A stretch of DNA of 64,000 nucleotides from Ceratopteris richardii (GCA_020310875.1 CM035407.1:194173821-194237820); one strand, 5' to 3'; positions 1-11,747 are shown, counted from the stretch's first letter. Numbers and translations are program-made. The notes: generated by a model not told the origin, from the sequence alone.

Positions 1-172
1 GAAGAGAAGTGGTTCTCCTTCCATTGTCTCTTCCATGTGTGTGCATTAGTGTGCATTAGTGTATGTCTCATTTGAGGTTAGCTTATCATATATTTGGGGA
101 TTGTAAGAGCTTCTTTGTACTTTGAGTTATGAAGAGAAGTGGTTCTCCTTCCATTGTCTCTTCCATGTGTGC
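1..172. repeat. direct repeat pair
   Basis: About 41 bases beginning GAAGAGAAGTGGTTCTCC at position 1 recur from position 131 with the same continuation into TGTGTGCAT-type sequence, so the unit is about 130 bp. It may be the end of a tandem repeat or an old LTR edge cut by the window start. No coding signal is seen. Confidence 0.6.
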
Positions 173-825
173 ATGTATGTTTGTGTGCATTAGTGTGCTT
201 CTCACCTTCATCTTTTCACACATCACTCATTCAAGATTGTCATATAATATTTATTTCCTCATGGATTGAAAATTTAGGAGTTGGAGCTCCTAAATGCAAT
301 ACTTATCCTTATCTATAGCAACACAGAATTTGGTGCCATTGTCTAGGTGTGCCCTCAAGGAAGAAATTGTGATGGTAAGACTGTTAGGAGATCGATATTG
401 GAAGGTATCTTGTTAGGTATTGCAAGTTTTTTCACTAATTTTTTCTTTCTTTTACCTCATCTTCACTCTTCGTACCTCCTTCCTCCATAGTTACACTTCA
501 TCATATTCACCAAAATTTCTAAGTTTTTCCATATTTACTCATTTTTCCCTCATTTACTAGTGTGTGTGAGAAAGATAGAGAGAGAGTGTGTGTGTGTGAT
601 CCATACTTGCATGCATATGACCGTTTGTGCAAGCTTCATCCTCATTTTTAAGCTCAACATTGTACATAGGTAATGTAAGTACTTTTTTGAATTTCATGCC
701 TCCTCCTTGGTATGTCATGACATACCAAAAAGATGAGGATTTTGAGATTGCATCCATAGCCTTGCATAGATCTCCCCAACACCTTCGTAGAGCACTATAT
801 GCTTCAATAAAATTTCAAGTTTTCA
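173..825. other. non-coding stretch with a weak PBS-like site
   Basis: No convincing gene. Around 329-347 the sequence TTTGGTGCCATTGTCTAGG resembles the primer-binding site of Athila-type gypsy elements (compare TGGCACCGTTGCTGGGGA on the minus strand at 19208-19225), so an eroded LTR may end just before it. A short TG/AG-rich microsatellite lies at about 559-599. Both readings are weak. Confidence 0.35.
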
Positions 826-1380
826 GCTCTGTCACGATAAGGCAAAAGCTCATAATAGAGACATGCCCGATCTATCATGACAGAGACCCTTTATTGTGAC
901 ATACTAGTTTATCATGACAAACCATCTAGTATATCGCACTAAACTAGCCCGACTGACCCCTATCTATTGGGATAGATCACCAACCTATCCTGCCAAACAA
1001 GTCTACCATGACAGACCACCGATCTATAGCGACAAAATGACCCACATGATAGAGACCCCTCTATAACGATCAATAGGTGTCTATCACAACAGAGGAGTTA
1101 TCGCAATAGACCAAAAGGATAATAGATCCCCATCTATTGTGATAGACCCTCGTCTGTCATGATAGACTACTCTATCTCAGTAGACTATCCAATCTATAAT
1201 GACAGATGCCCCCTTGATAGGGACCCCTCTATCATGATAGACCACTTATCTATCATGACACACCACTCATGTGACAAGGCACTCCATCGTGAAAGACACC
1301 CTCTATCGTGATAGAAACCCTCTATCACCATAGAACAACCTATCATGATAGACCCACTCTATCGCAATAGATTGCCTACA
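826..1380. repeat. tract of short palindromes, core CTATCATGATAG
   Basis: About 550 bp made almost entirely of diverged copies of a 12-base palindrome flanked by AGACC or GACCC. Clear copies include CTATCATGATAG near 1230 and 1340, CTATCGTGATAG near 1305 and CTATTGTGATAG near 1135. Spacing is irregular (roughly 15-40 bp), unlike a CRISPR array or a simple satellite. It lies downstream of a PBS-like site, the same relative position as the palindrome tract at 17880-18960. Confidence 0.75.
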
Positions 1381-2025
1381 TGAGTATAATTAGGGTTTTT
1401 GTTTTGAGTTTAAATTTTGCTATTTTTGAAGACTCTTTGGTGATTTCACGGTCTACAAGCTTTGAGATCAAGTGTCCGTGATTATCACAAGGGGTAAGGC
1501 AAAGAACTAGTTCTTGCAATAAACCTCCTGGGCATCAAAGGGCATACAAAGTACTTGCATTGATGACGGAAGTTCAATAAACCCCTCTATCAATTCTAGC
1601 ATAAGCTAAGACATTGTGCTAGTACTTCAGTGTAGGGTAAAGCTAAGAATGCAAGTGCAAGACACTTAAAGAACTCAAGTGCAGAGCCTTAAGTTAATAG
1701 AAACATGATAACACAAAGGGAAAGGACCTTGAGATAAGACAAATACCAAAGGACATACAAAAGAGCAAGTAATGGTATTCCAAAGAACATTGCAACATGT
1801 GTCTACTCTAAAACAATTGGGAAGATTAAGGTTATCAAATTGATGGATCTTAGGTCAGGTCAGCACATAGGAAAGATTGATCAGCAGAGCCTCGGATCAT
1901 CTAAATCAAGTTTCAAACATATAGCTAGATTGTGGGCTCAAAAATTTAGTGACTATCCCTACATAGTAAGCTCAAACATCAGCACTTAGAGATGTCTTTT
2001 AGCCTAGAGAGACCTACAAGTAGTA
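1381..2025. other. unassigned stretch
   Basis: AT-rich sequence with no open frame of note and no domain I recognise. It joins directly to the integrase relic that starts near 2026, so it may be internal sequence of the same dead element. Confidence 0.4.
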
Positions 2026-2561
2026 GAGGAAATCACTACTAGATACACTTGAGAGCATAGTGGAGTGGCATAGAGAAGGAATAAGACCATTGTGGAGGTA
2101 GCAAGATCCATGTTGAATGAGAAGAAGCTAGAGAACTATTTTTGGAAATAGGCAGTATCTACTACCACATATTTGATAAATAGATTACCTTCAAAGACCT
2201 TGGATGGTATGACTCCATATGAAGCTTTGAATGGAAGAAGACCAAGCTCGGAACATTGTAGAATCTTTGGGTGCATTTCATATGCACACATAACTTCACA
2301 AATCAAAGGGGCATTCGAACCTAAGGCAAAGAAATGTGTGTTAATAGGTTATGAACTTAATAAAAAAGGTTACAGACTATATAATCCTAGCATTAATGGC
2401 TTTATACCAAGTCAAGGTGTTTTCTTTAATGAGAAAAAATCATGGTTTGAAGATGATTACATGGAGATCAAGCTACCATATGATGTAGAGGAAGAGCTCC
2501 CAACTCTCTGAAGCAATAATGCATACACACATGAAGCATCAACTGATTTTGAAGATGCTTA
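2026..2561 (+). pseudogene. Ty1/copia integrase fragment
   Basis: Remnant of a copia integrase, the enzyme that joins retrotransposon cDNA to the chromosome. One frame reads through the end of the catalytic core (a degraded EQNGVAERRNK motif near 2050-2085 containing two stops), then ARSMLNEKK, YLINRLPSKTLDGMTPYEA and the C-terminal GYELNKKGYRLYNPS segment, ending with LPYDVEEELP at about 2510. It closely resembles the integrases of the copia elements at 13157-31313 and 21553-27861. Everything upstream is lost, and the fragment stops at 2561 where a minus-strand LTR begins. Confidence 0.8.
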
Positions 2562-2791
2562 TGTTGGACTTATCTATGGAATCATGCAAACAACACAAGG
2601 AAGAAGAAGAATCTTGGAGCACAATACACAATACTGAATGTATTACCACTAGAATGTACAAAGATAAGTAACCCATTAGGGAAATAGCGCATATACAAGC
2701 CGAGGACCAAAAAAAAACCTCCTAAAGAGGGAAAAAAGTACCCCAATGGTCCTAATGTGTTCATGCACATCACTATGTAAATATATCAACA
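2562..2791 (-). mobile_element. copia LTR, minus strand (small-LTR family)
   Basis: About 230 bp, reverse complement of the LTRs at 5321-5551 and 6437-6754. On the minus strand it begins TGTTGATATATTTACAT at 2791, directly after a purine-rich tract (plus 2793-2803, AATCCCCCCTAG), which marks it as a 3' LTR. The other end at 2562 reads TGTTGGACTT on the plus strand. No matching duplication was found because the rest of the element is missing. Confidence 0.75.
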
Positions 2792-3176
2792 AATCCCCCC
2801 TAGGAGTGATGCCGTGAACAAGGAGCTGATATTCATGTATAAGGAAGTGCCAAGTTATGTGGAATCAATCCACAAAAAAAAAGTAAGCCCAAATCTTTGC
2901 GGAAAGCTTCAAACTTCTGCCTAGGCAGAGGCTTTGTGAAAAGGTCTGCAACATTCTCCTACATGGGAACATATGCAAAGCTGATCTCTCTAGCAGAGAA
3001 CCTCTCCCTAACATAATGATAATGCATCTCAATGTGCTTAGTGTGAGCATGGAACATAGGGTTCTTCGCAACTTCCAATGCGCTCTGATTGTCAATGAAG
3101 ATGGTGGTGGCAAAAGGTTGACCAACACCCAAATCAACCATAAGGCATCTAAGCCACACCCTCAACAACCACTATG
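2792..3176 (-). pseudogene. copia RNase H C-terminal fragment, minus strand
   Basis: Minus-strand coding relic of the end of copia pol. It contains the RNase H motif DNQSALEVAKNPMFHAHTKH, then HYHYVRERF and, after a stop near 2960, a degraded ADLFTKPLPRQKF end typical of copia polyproteins. It runs toward the LTR at 2562-2791, as expected for the 3' end of an element. At 3176/3177 it meets the plus-strand copy of the same family head to head, so everything upstream of RNase H has been lost or inverted. Confidence 0.8.
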
Positions 3177-3641
3177 AAGGTAGCCCTATAATCAATCTCA
3201 CAATTGGAAGTGGCCACACATTTGCGTGTTTTTGGTTGTCTAGCATATGCATTAGTGCCTCAAGAACATCGAGGAAAATTGGATGATAAAGTAGTAAAAT
3301 GTATTTTTGTTGGGTACAATTCTGAAAGTAAAGGCTATTGTCTGTATCATCCATAGACTATACGCATTCTGGTTAGCCATGATATTGTTTCTGTGGAAGA
3401 TGATATTCAGCCATTGCTTTCATCTACTAAGGAGACATCTGTTAGCTCCAAAGACATGTATGATAATTTGCTGCCTCTTTTCACAAGTGGATAGTCTAGT
3501 TGTGGTCCTAATGAGGCAACTTCTCACCCTTTGTAGGTCTCATGTGATGATGCAGATCATTCCATTTCTCGTGTAGATTTACATGCTGCACTTGTTGATG
3601 AGAGAGCTCATATTGAGCAGGCAAAAACTCTGGCAAAATGG
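3177..3641 (+). pseudogene. copia integrase C-terminal region
   Basis: Starts abruptly inside the integrase C-terminal region. In one frame it reads THLRVFGCLAYALVPQEHRG, then KCIFVGYNSESKGYCLYHP followed by a stop, which is the usual copia motif after the integrase core. Further stops and frame changes follow through a low-conservation linker. It is continuous with the reverse transcriptase relic that follows. Confidence 0.75.
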
Positions 3642-4862
3642 TTGGTACAGACCTTATGTGACAGCAAACTAGATGCACATCTATCATATCGTACTCAGTC
3701 AGGCTCTCATAGTGCCTCTCTTGCATCAGATTTCTATGCTATGGCTGCCTCTAGTCTCTATGATGAGACTGAACCTGTTTTGTTTGATGAAGCACCAAAG
3801 TCTGAACATTGGATGGTTGCAATGCAATCTGAATATGATGCTATCATGAAAAATAGTATCTGGTCTTTATGTGACTTGCCTCCTGGAAAGAACTTCATTG
3901 GCACTAAGTGGGTATACAAGCTAAAGCGTAAACATCATGGAAGAGTTGACAGGTATAAAGCTAGGCTTGTTGCAAAGGGTTATGCGCAGGAAAGAGGTAT
4001 TGATTTTGATGAAAACTTTGCTCCTACTTGTTGAATGACTACTATTTGTAGCATCTGTGAACTTGCCGCTCATCATGGTTGGAATGTATATCAGTTGGAC
4101 ATTAAAACAACATTTCTGAATGGTGGCTTGCATGAAGAAGTGTATGTTTTTCAGCCCTGTGGCTTTCTGTAGAAAGCGCATGAAAACCAAGTGTGCAGGT
4201 TAAAGAGGAGATTATATGGTTTAAAGCAAGCACCACGTGCTTGGTATGAAAAGATATGTGCCTCTCTCATTGCACATGGTTTTCAAAATAGTCCAACTGA
4301 AAGCACCTTATATGTTAAGCATGTTAATGATGTGCTTCTGATCATTGTGGCGTATGTTGATGACATGTTGTTCACTGGTCCTCATGACACGCATATTGCT
4401 GATTTTAAGGCTAATTTGCATGTCTCATTTGAGATATCTGATTTGGGGCATTTGCATCACTATTTGGGCATTCACTTTATGCAAGTTGATGGTGGAATGG
4501 CTTTGTGTCAAACAAAATATATCGACACATTATTGCAGCATTTTGGCCTTGAAGACTGTAAGCCTATTGCCACTCCTATGGAGACAGGTTTACAATTAAG
4601 TCTTCATGATGTTGGAGATGCATTTGATGTTGTTCTCTATCAGCAGGTTGTTGGATGCTTGATTTACTTATGCATTACTCAGCCAGATATTCAGTTTGTT
4701 GTCTCACAAATGAGGAGGTTTATGCATTGCCCAGGTGTCAAGCATTGGCAGGCAGTTAAGCGCATCTTTTGCTACTGGAGTGGTACACGGCTACTTGGAT
4801 TGTTTTATCCCAAGGGGGAATCACTACTGCTAGATTTGCATGCTTTTTTTGATAGTGATTAG
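3642..4862 (+). pseudogene. copia reverse transcriptase
   Basis: Reverse transcriptase relic of the small-LTR copia family. Two open segments (3642-4034 and 4191-4862) are in the same frame, separated by stops at 4032-4034 and about 4170. Visible motifs in order: WSLCDLPPGKNFIGTKWVYK, RYKARLVAKGYAQ, a degraded [25 protein letters not shown], and the catalytic AYVDDMLFTG near 4350, followed by SDLGHLHHYLGIHF and the thumb/connection region. The YVDD box is intact, but the stops make it dead. The frame ends at a TAG within a degraded SDADWAG RNase H start. Confidence 0.85.
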
Positions 4863-5308
4863 GCTAGTTGCTATGACACTCATGTGTCCACTAGTGGCTT
4901 TTGCTTCATGCTTGGTAGCTCATGTACATCTTGGTTGAGCAAGAAGTAGCCTACTGTGGCCACTTCCAGTTGTGAGGCATTCGGGTGTTGGTTAGTCTTT
5001 CGCCACCACCATCTTCATTGACAATCAGAGTGTATTGACAATTATGAGGAACCCTATGTTCCATGCTCGCACTAAGCACATTGAGGTGCACTGTCATTAT
5101 GTCAGGGAGAGGTTCTCTACTAGAGAAATCAGTTTGGCATATGTGCCCACATAGGAGAACATTGCATACCTTTTCACAAAGGCTCTACCTAGGGAGAAAT
5201 TTGAAGCTTTCCACAAAGCTTTGGGATTACTTCCTTTTGTGGATTAATTCCACATAGCTTGGCACTTCCTTATACTTGAGTGCTAGCCCCTTGTTCACCG
5301 CATCATTC
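4863..5308 (+). pseudogene. copia RNase H, internally deleted
   Basis: RNase H end of the same relic. Near 4980 the sequence jumps from the SSCEA-type motif directly to GVG/TIFIDNQS, missing about 100 bp present in the sister copy at 6010-6110. After the jump it reads NPMFHARTKHIEVHCHYVRE and LFTKALPREKFEAFHKALG before the polypurine tract. Several in-frame stops are present. Confidence 0.8.
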
Positions 5309-5320
5309 CTAGGGGGTATT
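5309..5320 (+). other. polypurine tract
   Basis: CTAGGGGGTATT directly before an LTR that begins TGTTGACA. It is the site where plus-strand DNA synthesis would start in a copia element, and it confirms the orientation. Confidence 0.6.
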
Positions 5321-5551
5321 TGTTGACATATTTAGGTAGTGATATGTGTGAGCACACTAGGACCACCATGGAACTTTTTTCCTTCTTTAGGATGTTTTTT
5401 CCTCTCGGATTGTATATACGCATGCAGCCATAATGCCTCACTTATCTTTGTACATTCTAGTGGTAATACATTCAATATTGTGTGTTGTGCTCCAAGCTTG
5501 TTCTTCTTCCTTGTGTTGTTTGCGTGCTTTCGTAGACCTCAAACTCCAACA
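5321..5551 (+). mobile_element. copia LTR, 231 bp
   Basis: Begins TGTTGACATATTTAGG and ends CTCAAACTCCAACA. It is the 3' LTR of the relic at 3177-5308. The following sequence is not a flank but jumps straight into the reverse transcriptase of a second copy of the same family, so two broken copies are fused in tandem. Confidence 0.8.
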
Positions 5552-6436
5552 GGAATAGCTTTGTGTCGAACAAAATATATTGACACACTATTGTAGCACT
5601 TTGGCCTTGAAGATTGCAAACTTATTTCCATTCCTATAGAAACAAGTTTACGATAGAGTTTTCATGATGTTGGAGATGCATTTGATGTTGTTCTCTATCA
5701 ACAAGGTTGTCGAATGCTTGATTTACTTATGCATAACTTGGCTCGATATTGAGTTTTCTCTCTCAAGTGAGCAGGTTTATGCATTTCCCAAGTGTCAAGC
5801 ATTGGCAGGCCGTTAAGCACATCTTTCACTGCTTATGTGGTTCTAGACTACATGGATTGTTTTATCCCTGGAGTGGATCATTATTTTCTGATTTACATGC
5901 TTTTTTCACTCAGTGGTTTCTATGACACTCGTGTGTCCACTAATGGTTTCTTTTTCATTCTCGATAGCTCATGCATATCTTGGTTGATCAAGAAGCAACC
6001 TAGTGTGGCCACTTCTAGTTGTGAGGCTCGGTATATGCCAGTTTTCACAGTGATTGTTGAGTGTGTGTGGCTCAGATGCCTTTTGGATGATTTGGGTGTT
6101 GGTTAGTCTTTTGCCACCACCATCTTCACTGATAGTCAGAGCGCGTTTGTAGTTGCGAGGAACCCTATGTTTCATGCTCCCACAAAGCACATTGAGGTGC
6201 ACTATCATCATGCCAGGGTGAGATTCTCTGCTGGACAGATGAGTTTGGCTTACGTGCCCACATAGGATAATGTTGTAGACCTTGCTACAAGGGCTCTGCA
6301 TAGGGAGAATTTTGAAGCTTTTGGCAAAGCTTTGGGCTTACTTTCTTTTGTGAATTGATCTCTTTACATATAGCTTGTCACTTTCTTATACATGAGGGCC
6401 AACTATTTGTTCAGTGCCTCACTCCCAAGGGGGATT
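5552..6436 (+). pseudogene. second copia RT/RNase H relic
   Basis: Sister of 4495-5320, starting inside the RT with the ALCRTKYIDTLL motif right after the LTR at 5551. It continues through the RT C-terminal region, SCEARYMPV and WLRCLLDDLGVG, then the RNase H end NPMFHAPTKHIEVHYHHAR, and ends at the purine-rich CCCAAGGGGGATT before the next LTR. There are many stops and frameshifts. Unlike the first copy it retains the segment near 6010-6110. Confidence 0.8.
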
Positions 6437-6754
6437 TGTGGATTTGTTTTGGTACTGATGTGTGTGAACTCTCTCTTTAGGAGGATTTTTTCCCCCTATT
6501 TTGTATATACGTCTATAACCCTAATGGTTCACTTATCTTTGTACATCCACTTGGTAATATATTTTGTATTGCAATGTGCTCCAAGGTTCTTCTTCTTCTT
6601 CTTCTTCTTCTTCTTCTTCTTCTTCTTCTTCTTCTTCTTCTTCTTCTTCTTCTTCTTCTTCTTCTTCTTCTTCTTCTTCTTCTTCTTCTTCTTCTTCTTC
6701 TTCTTCTTCTTCTTCGTGATTTTCATGTGTTTCCACAAAACTCGAACTCCAACA
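6437..6754 (+). mobile_element. copia LTR expanded by a microsatellite
   Basis: Aligns with the LTR at 5321-5551 from TGTGGATTTGTTTTGG to CTCGAACTCCAACA, but is 318 bp because a TTC run has grown inside it (6587-6715). In the sister LTR the same place holds only GTTCTTCTTCCTTG. Confidence 0.75.
6587..6715 (+). repeat. (TTC)43 microsatellite
   Basis: 129 bases of uninterrupted TTC, 43 units by position count. It sits inside a copia LTR at the place where the sister LTR has a short CTTCTTCC seed. The long Leu, Lys or Glu frames it generates are artefacts. Confidence 0.95.
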
Positions 6755-7320
6755 TCTTTGTTGTTTCATGATTGTGAAATTATTATACATGTGATTAAGC
6801 TTGTGTGTATATTTAGTGATGCTTTCATCTTATCATTACATGTAGTGTGTTGTTAATCACGTGCTAATGAGGCATCATTCAAGTTTTTGAATGATTCCAT
6901 GCGCATTTGGGTCTTATGAGATGCTCCTCGATTGATGAATATGATTTTTCATGCTAGAAAATGAACAAAGTTTGGCACCGTTGTAATCGGGTGTGCTCTT
7001 GTCACTTATATGATGGATAATAGCGTGAAAGTGAGTGTGTACTCAAGTTTTTCATGAAGATGTTGAGATCTTGATTTCATTACACTATTTGAGCATGGAT
7101 GGCTTGCAAGAGTTTTGTTGAGGTTGAAGTGAGCCACTTTTGGTGTGATAAGAATCCCTTTTTGGGTGAATAATCTAGCATGTGTGGCGATTCTCCAAGT
7201 TACCAATAGATAGAAGTTTGTTTGCATAAATTTGTAGTTTATTATATTAATTTTTTCGTTAACTTTGTTAATTTATCTCTGACCATGTGTAAATAAGCTT
7301 CTTTGGGATTTTTCTATAAA
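6755..7320. other. unassigned stretch with a PBS-like site
   Basis: No gene seen. At 6971-6990 TTTGGCACCGTTGTAATCGG resembles the Asp-type primer-binding site of Athila-like gypsy elements and the similar site near 329. The sequence before it could be an eroded LTR, but no partner LTR is visible. Confidence 0.35.
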
Positions 7321-10300
7321 AAATCAATGGAGTTTTGGCTTGTCATCTTAATCAACAAGCTTTGGTAAGAGGAAAGAAGAACAAAAATTTTGCAAAAGTT
7401 GGACAAAGAAGATATAACCATGTGCGTTTTCATGCACATGTACATGCTCTCTGAAGGACTAAAAGGGGCTATCCTATCCCTCGGAGATATGTTCAAAAGC
7501 AGGGTGTGCTCTTTTCTCCTACCTTTTTCTAGCAATTTTTGAGGTGCCATAGAAAACAATATAGGGAATGCACATGAGAGTAAGTTTTCCTCTTTGTTGT
7601 TTGGAGTTCTGTGTAGAAATAAAGAGGAGAAACAAAAGTGCAAAGGAAGGGTTGCAGGCAGGAGGATGGTTGCTTCTTCATTTTTGAAGTCTTGCATTGG
7701 GACATCAAGGGAAGGATGCTGCATTGAGAAGAGGGGAGAGATGGTTTTGTTAAAGAATGAGGGGAGCATGAAGGTTATGGTGGGGGATTGGATGTTCATA
7801 GGGGGTTCATTTTTTTCCCTTCCTCAGAACCACACGTAAGCTCAATAGCAAAGATCTACCAAGAGTAGCTCTCCATGGTAGAGAGTGGGAGCAATTTTTG
7901 AGTCATCGAGAATGATGGTTAGAAGCGACTCTCGCCATGGGAAGTATATGATATAATGTCCTGGGTGGAGAGAAGACATAGTGTTTAGAAATGCAAATGT
8001 TCTTAGCAAAAGGGCTATGTCTGGTGCTCCTATTGTCTACGAAATAAGGAGGAGGTTCTTGTGGCTAAATAGCGAATCGTGGAAAATTATCCTCTAGGTG
8101 CAAGGATATAGAGAGAAGGATTGCCAAAAGCTTTGAAAACAAGGATTATCATGTCGACTAGCTACGTGAGAATCTGACCATAGTAGCTCCTAGGAAGCCA
8201 GATGAATAAGCATCGATTCTCTTCATCAGCACAATCTCTGGAATAGACATGGAATGTGAAAGATTCTCCCAGGATGAACTTGCAAACATATGGCAGGAAG
8301 GAGTAGGCCAAGGTTAGAACGACATAAATAGGAGCTCATTGAAAAGAAGTCTAGAAATCTTCCAACTGTTTGGGAAAGGGCGCTTAGGGATAGAAATATG
8401 GATCCATTTGGGCTGTATTAAACACTGGTCATAGGATGTAGGTGTGTTTACTGTGTTAAACAACAAGTCTACAGAATCCATCGCACGGGCTTACTGACAC
8501 AATCATGTTGGATTCTTTGGAGCAAAAATGATGCCAGTAGATCGGGTGCTTCATCTCGAGGATATGTAGAAAGTGTGTAAAAAAGGAAGATAGAAGCTCA
8601 TAACTGCAGATTAATAGTGCTCCTGTAGATAGCAGAACTTTAAGTATAGACAAATTCCAGTAGACTCCAGGTTTGAGGCTGAGAAAGTTGGGAAAGTTGA
8701 GAAGTCTTGCATTAAGCCTGAGAAAGTTGGGAAAGCGAGAGGTTAGACAATGTTGAATGATCAGCTACGGAGATGGGTTTAATTGAAGAACTCGTAGGGG
8801 AGTAATGAGAAAATAGTAATCGTGAAACAATGCCTCACAGATGCTGTTCCAAAAGTCTGAGCAAGAGGAGCCCAAAAAAGGAGAGATTTCTGGCAATGAT
8901 GACGGCCATGGAGTTTCAAACGTAGAAAATGATGGGAAGAAAATATGGAAAGAGTTAATGTTGTAGCTTTCGTGACAGTGTCAGAGAAAGCATCTCCAGT
9001 CTCAGAGGAGACTTCTCTGGTTATTTCTAATCATACTGCTTGTGGTAGTATATGAATTATCGAATCCGAATCAAGGTTGCATAAGCCTTACAGTCAGAAG
9101 CTTCAATATTTTCTAATCAACCAGATAAGTTCAATTAGTTTGCTCGGGCAAAGAGCATCCAAGAGTGACAAAATGATTCTTTGGGAGACCCAATGCAGGA
9201 TGAAAGATATGGAAAGGCAAGGAGAATAGGGGAATCTGGCTCTGCTTTTCAACCTATTGCTCCAGGGAATAGGAATAGTGGGTGGATCTTTTTGGATCAT
9301 GACACAGAGTATGCTAGCTCATTGAGACTTGTCATAGAGTGAGCGAACGATGCGCTCTACAAATCGGAGGCGTTGATCTCAATCATGTGCAGATGGATGT
9401 ACATTCCGATGATGTGCAGAGAGAAGACAATGGAAATTTAGAGGTACTAATGAGGCTATTCAAAAGGTCATTTAATGAACAGCAAGGGGTAACCATTCAC
9501 AATCTTCTAGATCTGTCTCAGGGACTGAAGTTAACAGCATTAAATGACAGAGGGAACTTCTCTCTCGATTTGGATCAAATGTGGAGGCAAAAGGGCCTTG
9601 ACAGAATGGAGCCGAAGGCATCTGTTGACAGACACAGACTGGTTGCTAATGAATAAACATAAAAGACTTTCAAGTGGAGTTTTCTTTTTCACCAAGAAGA
9701 GGGAAATAGATAGGATGCTCCCCAATTGTGATGAGGAAGGAAGTCCGAAAGGCGGTAGATATAACAGAGGTGTGGTTAATGCAAGCTTTAAAAGTTGCAC
9801 ATCAAAGCTACATGCCTGAAGGAATCTAGTGTTTTTTAGACCCGAATAAGATTCGTTACATAAAATCGGGCTTCTAAGTCCAAGAAAAGGGTCGATCGAT
9901 TCTTTATTCAGTTAAACAAAAAGAAGTCAATTTCTTGAAGGCATTTCAATATTATTCTCCATACACAACTTCCTAGACAGGAACCAGAAACGGCCAGGGG
10001 GTCAATAGGGTGTCGGAAGACGATGCATCTATTATGACGAGAAATGGCAGTGGCTCTAATTTGCGTCGAGAGTGAAGGGGAAACGGTAGAAGAAGAGGAA
10101 AGGGAAGCCTTCAGTTGCATTAGGATTGCAGCATGTGCATGTTTTAAGGACTTTCAGATTACATAAGTATGACCTGCTTACCGCATTGCAGCTGGGATAT
10201 CGGCCAAAGCTTCTCAGAGGACCTCTATGGCAAAGTTTATGCTTAGGACTATCGACTTGCTCACGATATAGGTCATGGGAGCAACTATAAGCCTGACAGA

Positions 10301-11559
10301 AATGAAGTAGCTTTTTTGCTTCCCATTGAATATGAGAAAATATGGCCTACACAAGAATCCCATGTTTGTTGTATCATCCTTGAATGAATTTAGAAACAAT
10401 ACATGAGGGCCTATCAAATAGCTCACATGGTTTGTACATCTCTAGACATGGGAAGGATATGGATCTCATCATTTGTATCGCGCCTGCAACTACTAATAAA
10501 TTTTCCCTCACCTTCTACATCATGCGTTCTCTTCTGACCTTGTGAGAAATCGGTTTTCTCAAGTTCAAGTTTTCTCGATTGAGAAGAATGTGGCAGGCCA
10601 GTCTATACACATTTCATCCAGAAAGTGGCTCAACATTGCAAGAATTTTCAACCCAAAGGCAGCAGGTGGTGACATTATCAATATCAATATGCTGCTGACA
10701 AGCATGTTGTGACACTGAGCTGGGTATGATAAGCCAAGGCTTCCTGTCTAGGCAGTGAAGGATTGCAGCCCAAATCATATTACTAATCTACTTCTGAAAA
10801 TTCTCATAAAAAAATGCAGAGATCAAAGTTCTTTGTGGTTGCCGCAAGCATAGATTGCCCATGCTTTTCAAGTATGGGGTATGAGCGCTCAGGAGCATCG
10901 AAAGAGTTATCTACAAATGATTTACAAGAAAGCAAATTGTTGATAAAATAAAATAGTTGCCGCTTCCCTTTGACAAAAAGCTTGGAGCCTTGATGCAAGT
11001 GAAGGTGTTTCAATGTCTGCGCTTTTTATGTGTCTGCCCTCTTACGGACTTCTGCGAGAGAGCATGTGCCTTCTGAAGCATGGCATGGAGTGATGAACAG
11101 GAGAGACTCCTCCAACTCAATCTGAATCGGAAACTAATGCAGATCTGAAGGAGACAGGTGCATGTTACACAAAGAAAAGGCTAGCGACAGAAAACTGTTG
11201 GCACTAAAACGTCCACATGCTCATACATCAGCCCCAACCAACATTTTTTTTTGCTTGCGCATGAATCTTTGCACAAATTGTTGCTCGATAAATCTTCTGA
11301 TCAAAATCCACCTTTGGTTGACGTATTTTCTGCCGCTGGATACATGGGTACCATGTGATGTAATCGATAGTTGTGCGGTTTGCAGGCACGTAGTCTGTAG
11401 AAGGTGCAACGAAGAAACTGCACATTGCCAGGTAATGGGTTAGAGTGCTTAGGAAAATCGTATATGGCACACAGAGATCAGTTGTGAGAGCCAGAATGGA
11501 CTACACGTTTGCCGAGAAAAGTCGAAAAGTGTAACGATCAGACTATGGAAATGGAAACT
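7321..11559. other. 4.2 kb unassigned region
   Basis: The only long stretch with no LTR-element domain that I can recognise. Base composition is more even than in the neighbours. Open frames are short (9339-9656 at 105 codons, 7314-7799 minus at 161 codons) and resemble nothing I know. Between about 9725 and 10060 one plus frame is protein-like (MRKEVRKAVDITEVWLMQAL, later KGRSILYSVKQKEVNFLKAF) but contains stops near 9826, 9873 and 9975. It could be an old gene relic, an ancient transposon or an organelle insertion; I cannot choose. Confidence 0.3.
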
Positions 11560-11747
11560 CTTTTTTTCGTTTTTGTTAGAAGAACCCCGTGAGGAACTAT
11601 TCACACATATAAAAAAACATTAAAAAACCCAAAATAACAAAATTCCAAAAAACATTCAAAAAACCAAAAATTTTCTTCATCAAACACGGGAAGAAAAAGA
11701 TAAGGCAAAAGAGACAAGGAAGGGAGAAATAGTCAAAAAAGAAAGTC

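Noticed and set aside
6529..6856. Poly-Leu, poly-Lys, poly-Glu and poly-Phe ORFs
   Set aside because: Pure translation of the (TTC)43 microsatellite in different frames.
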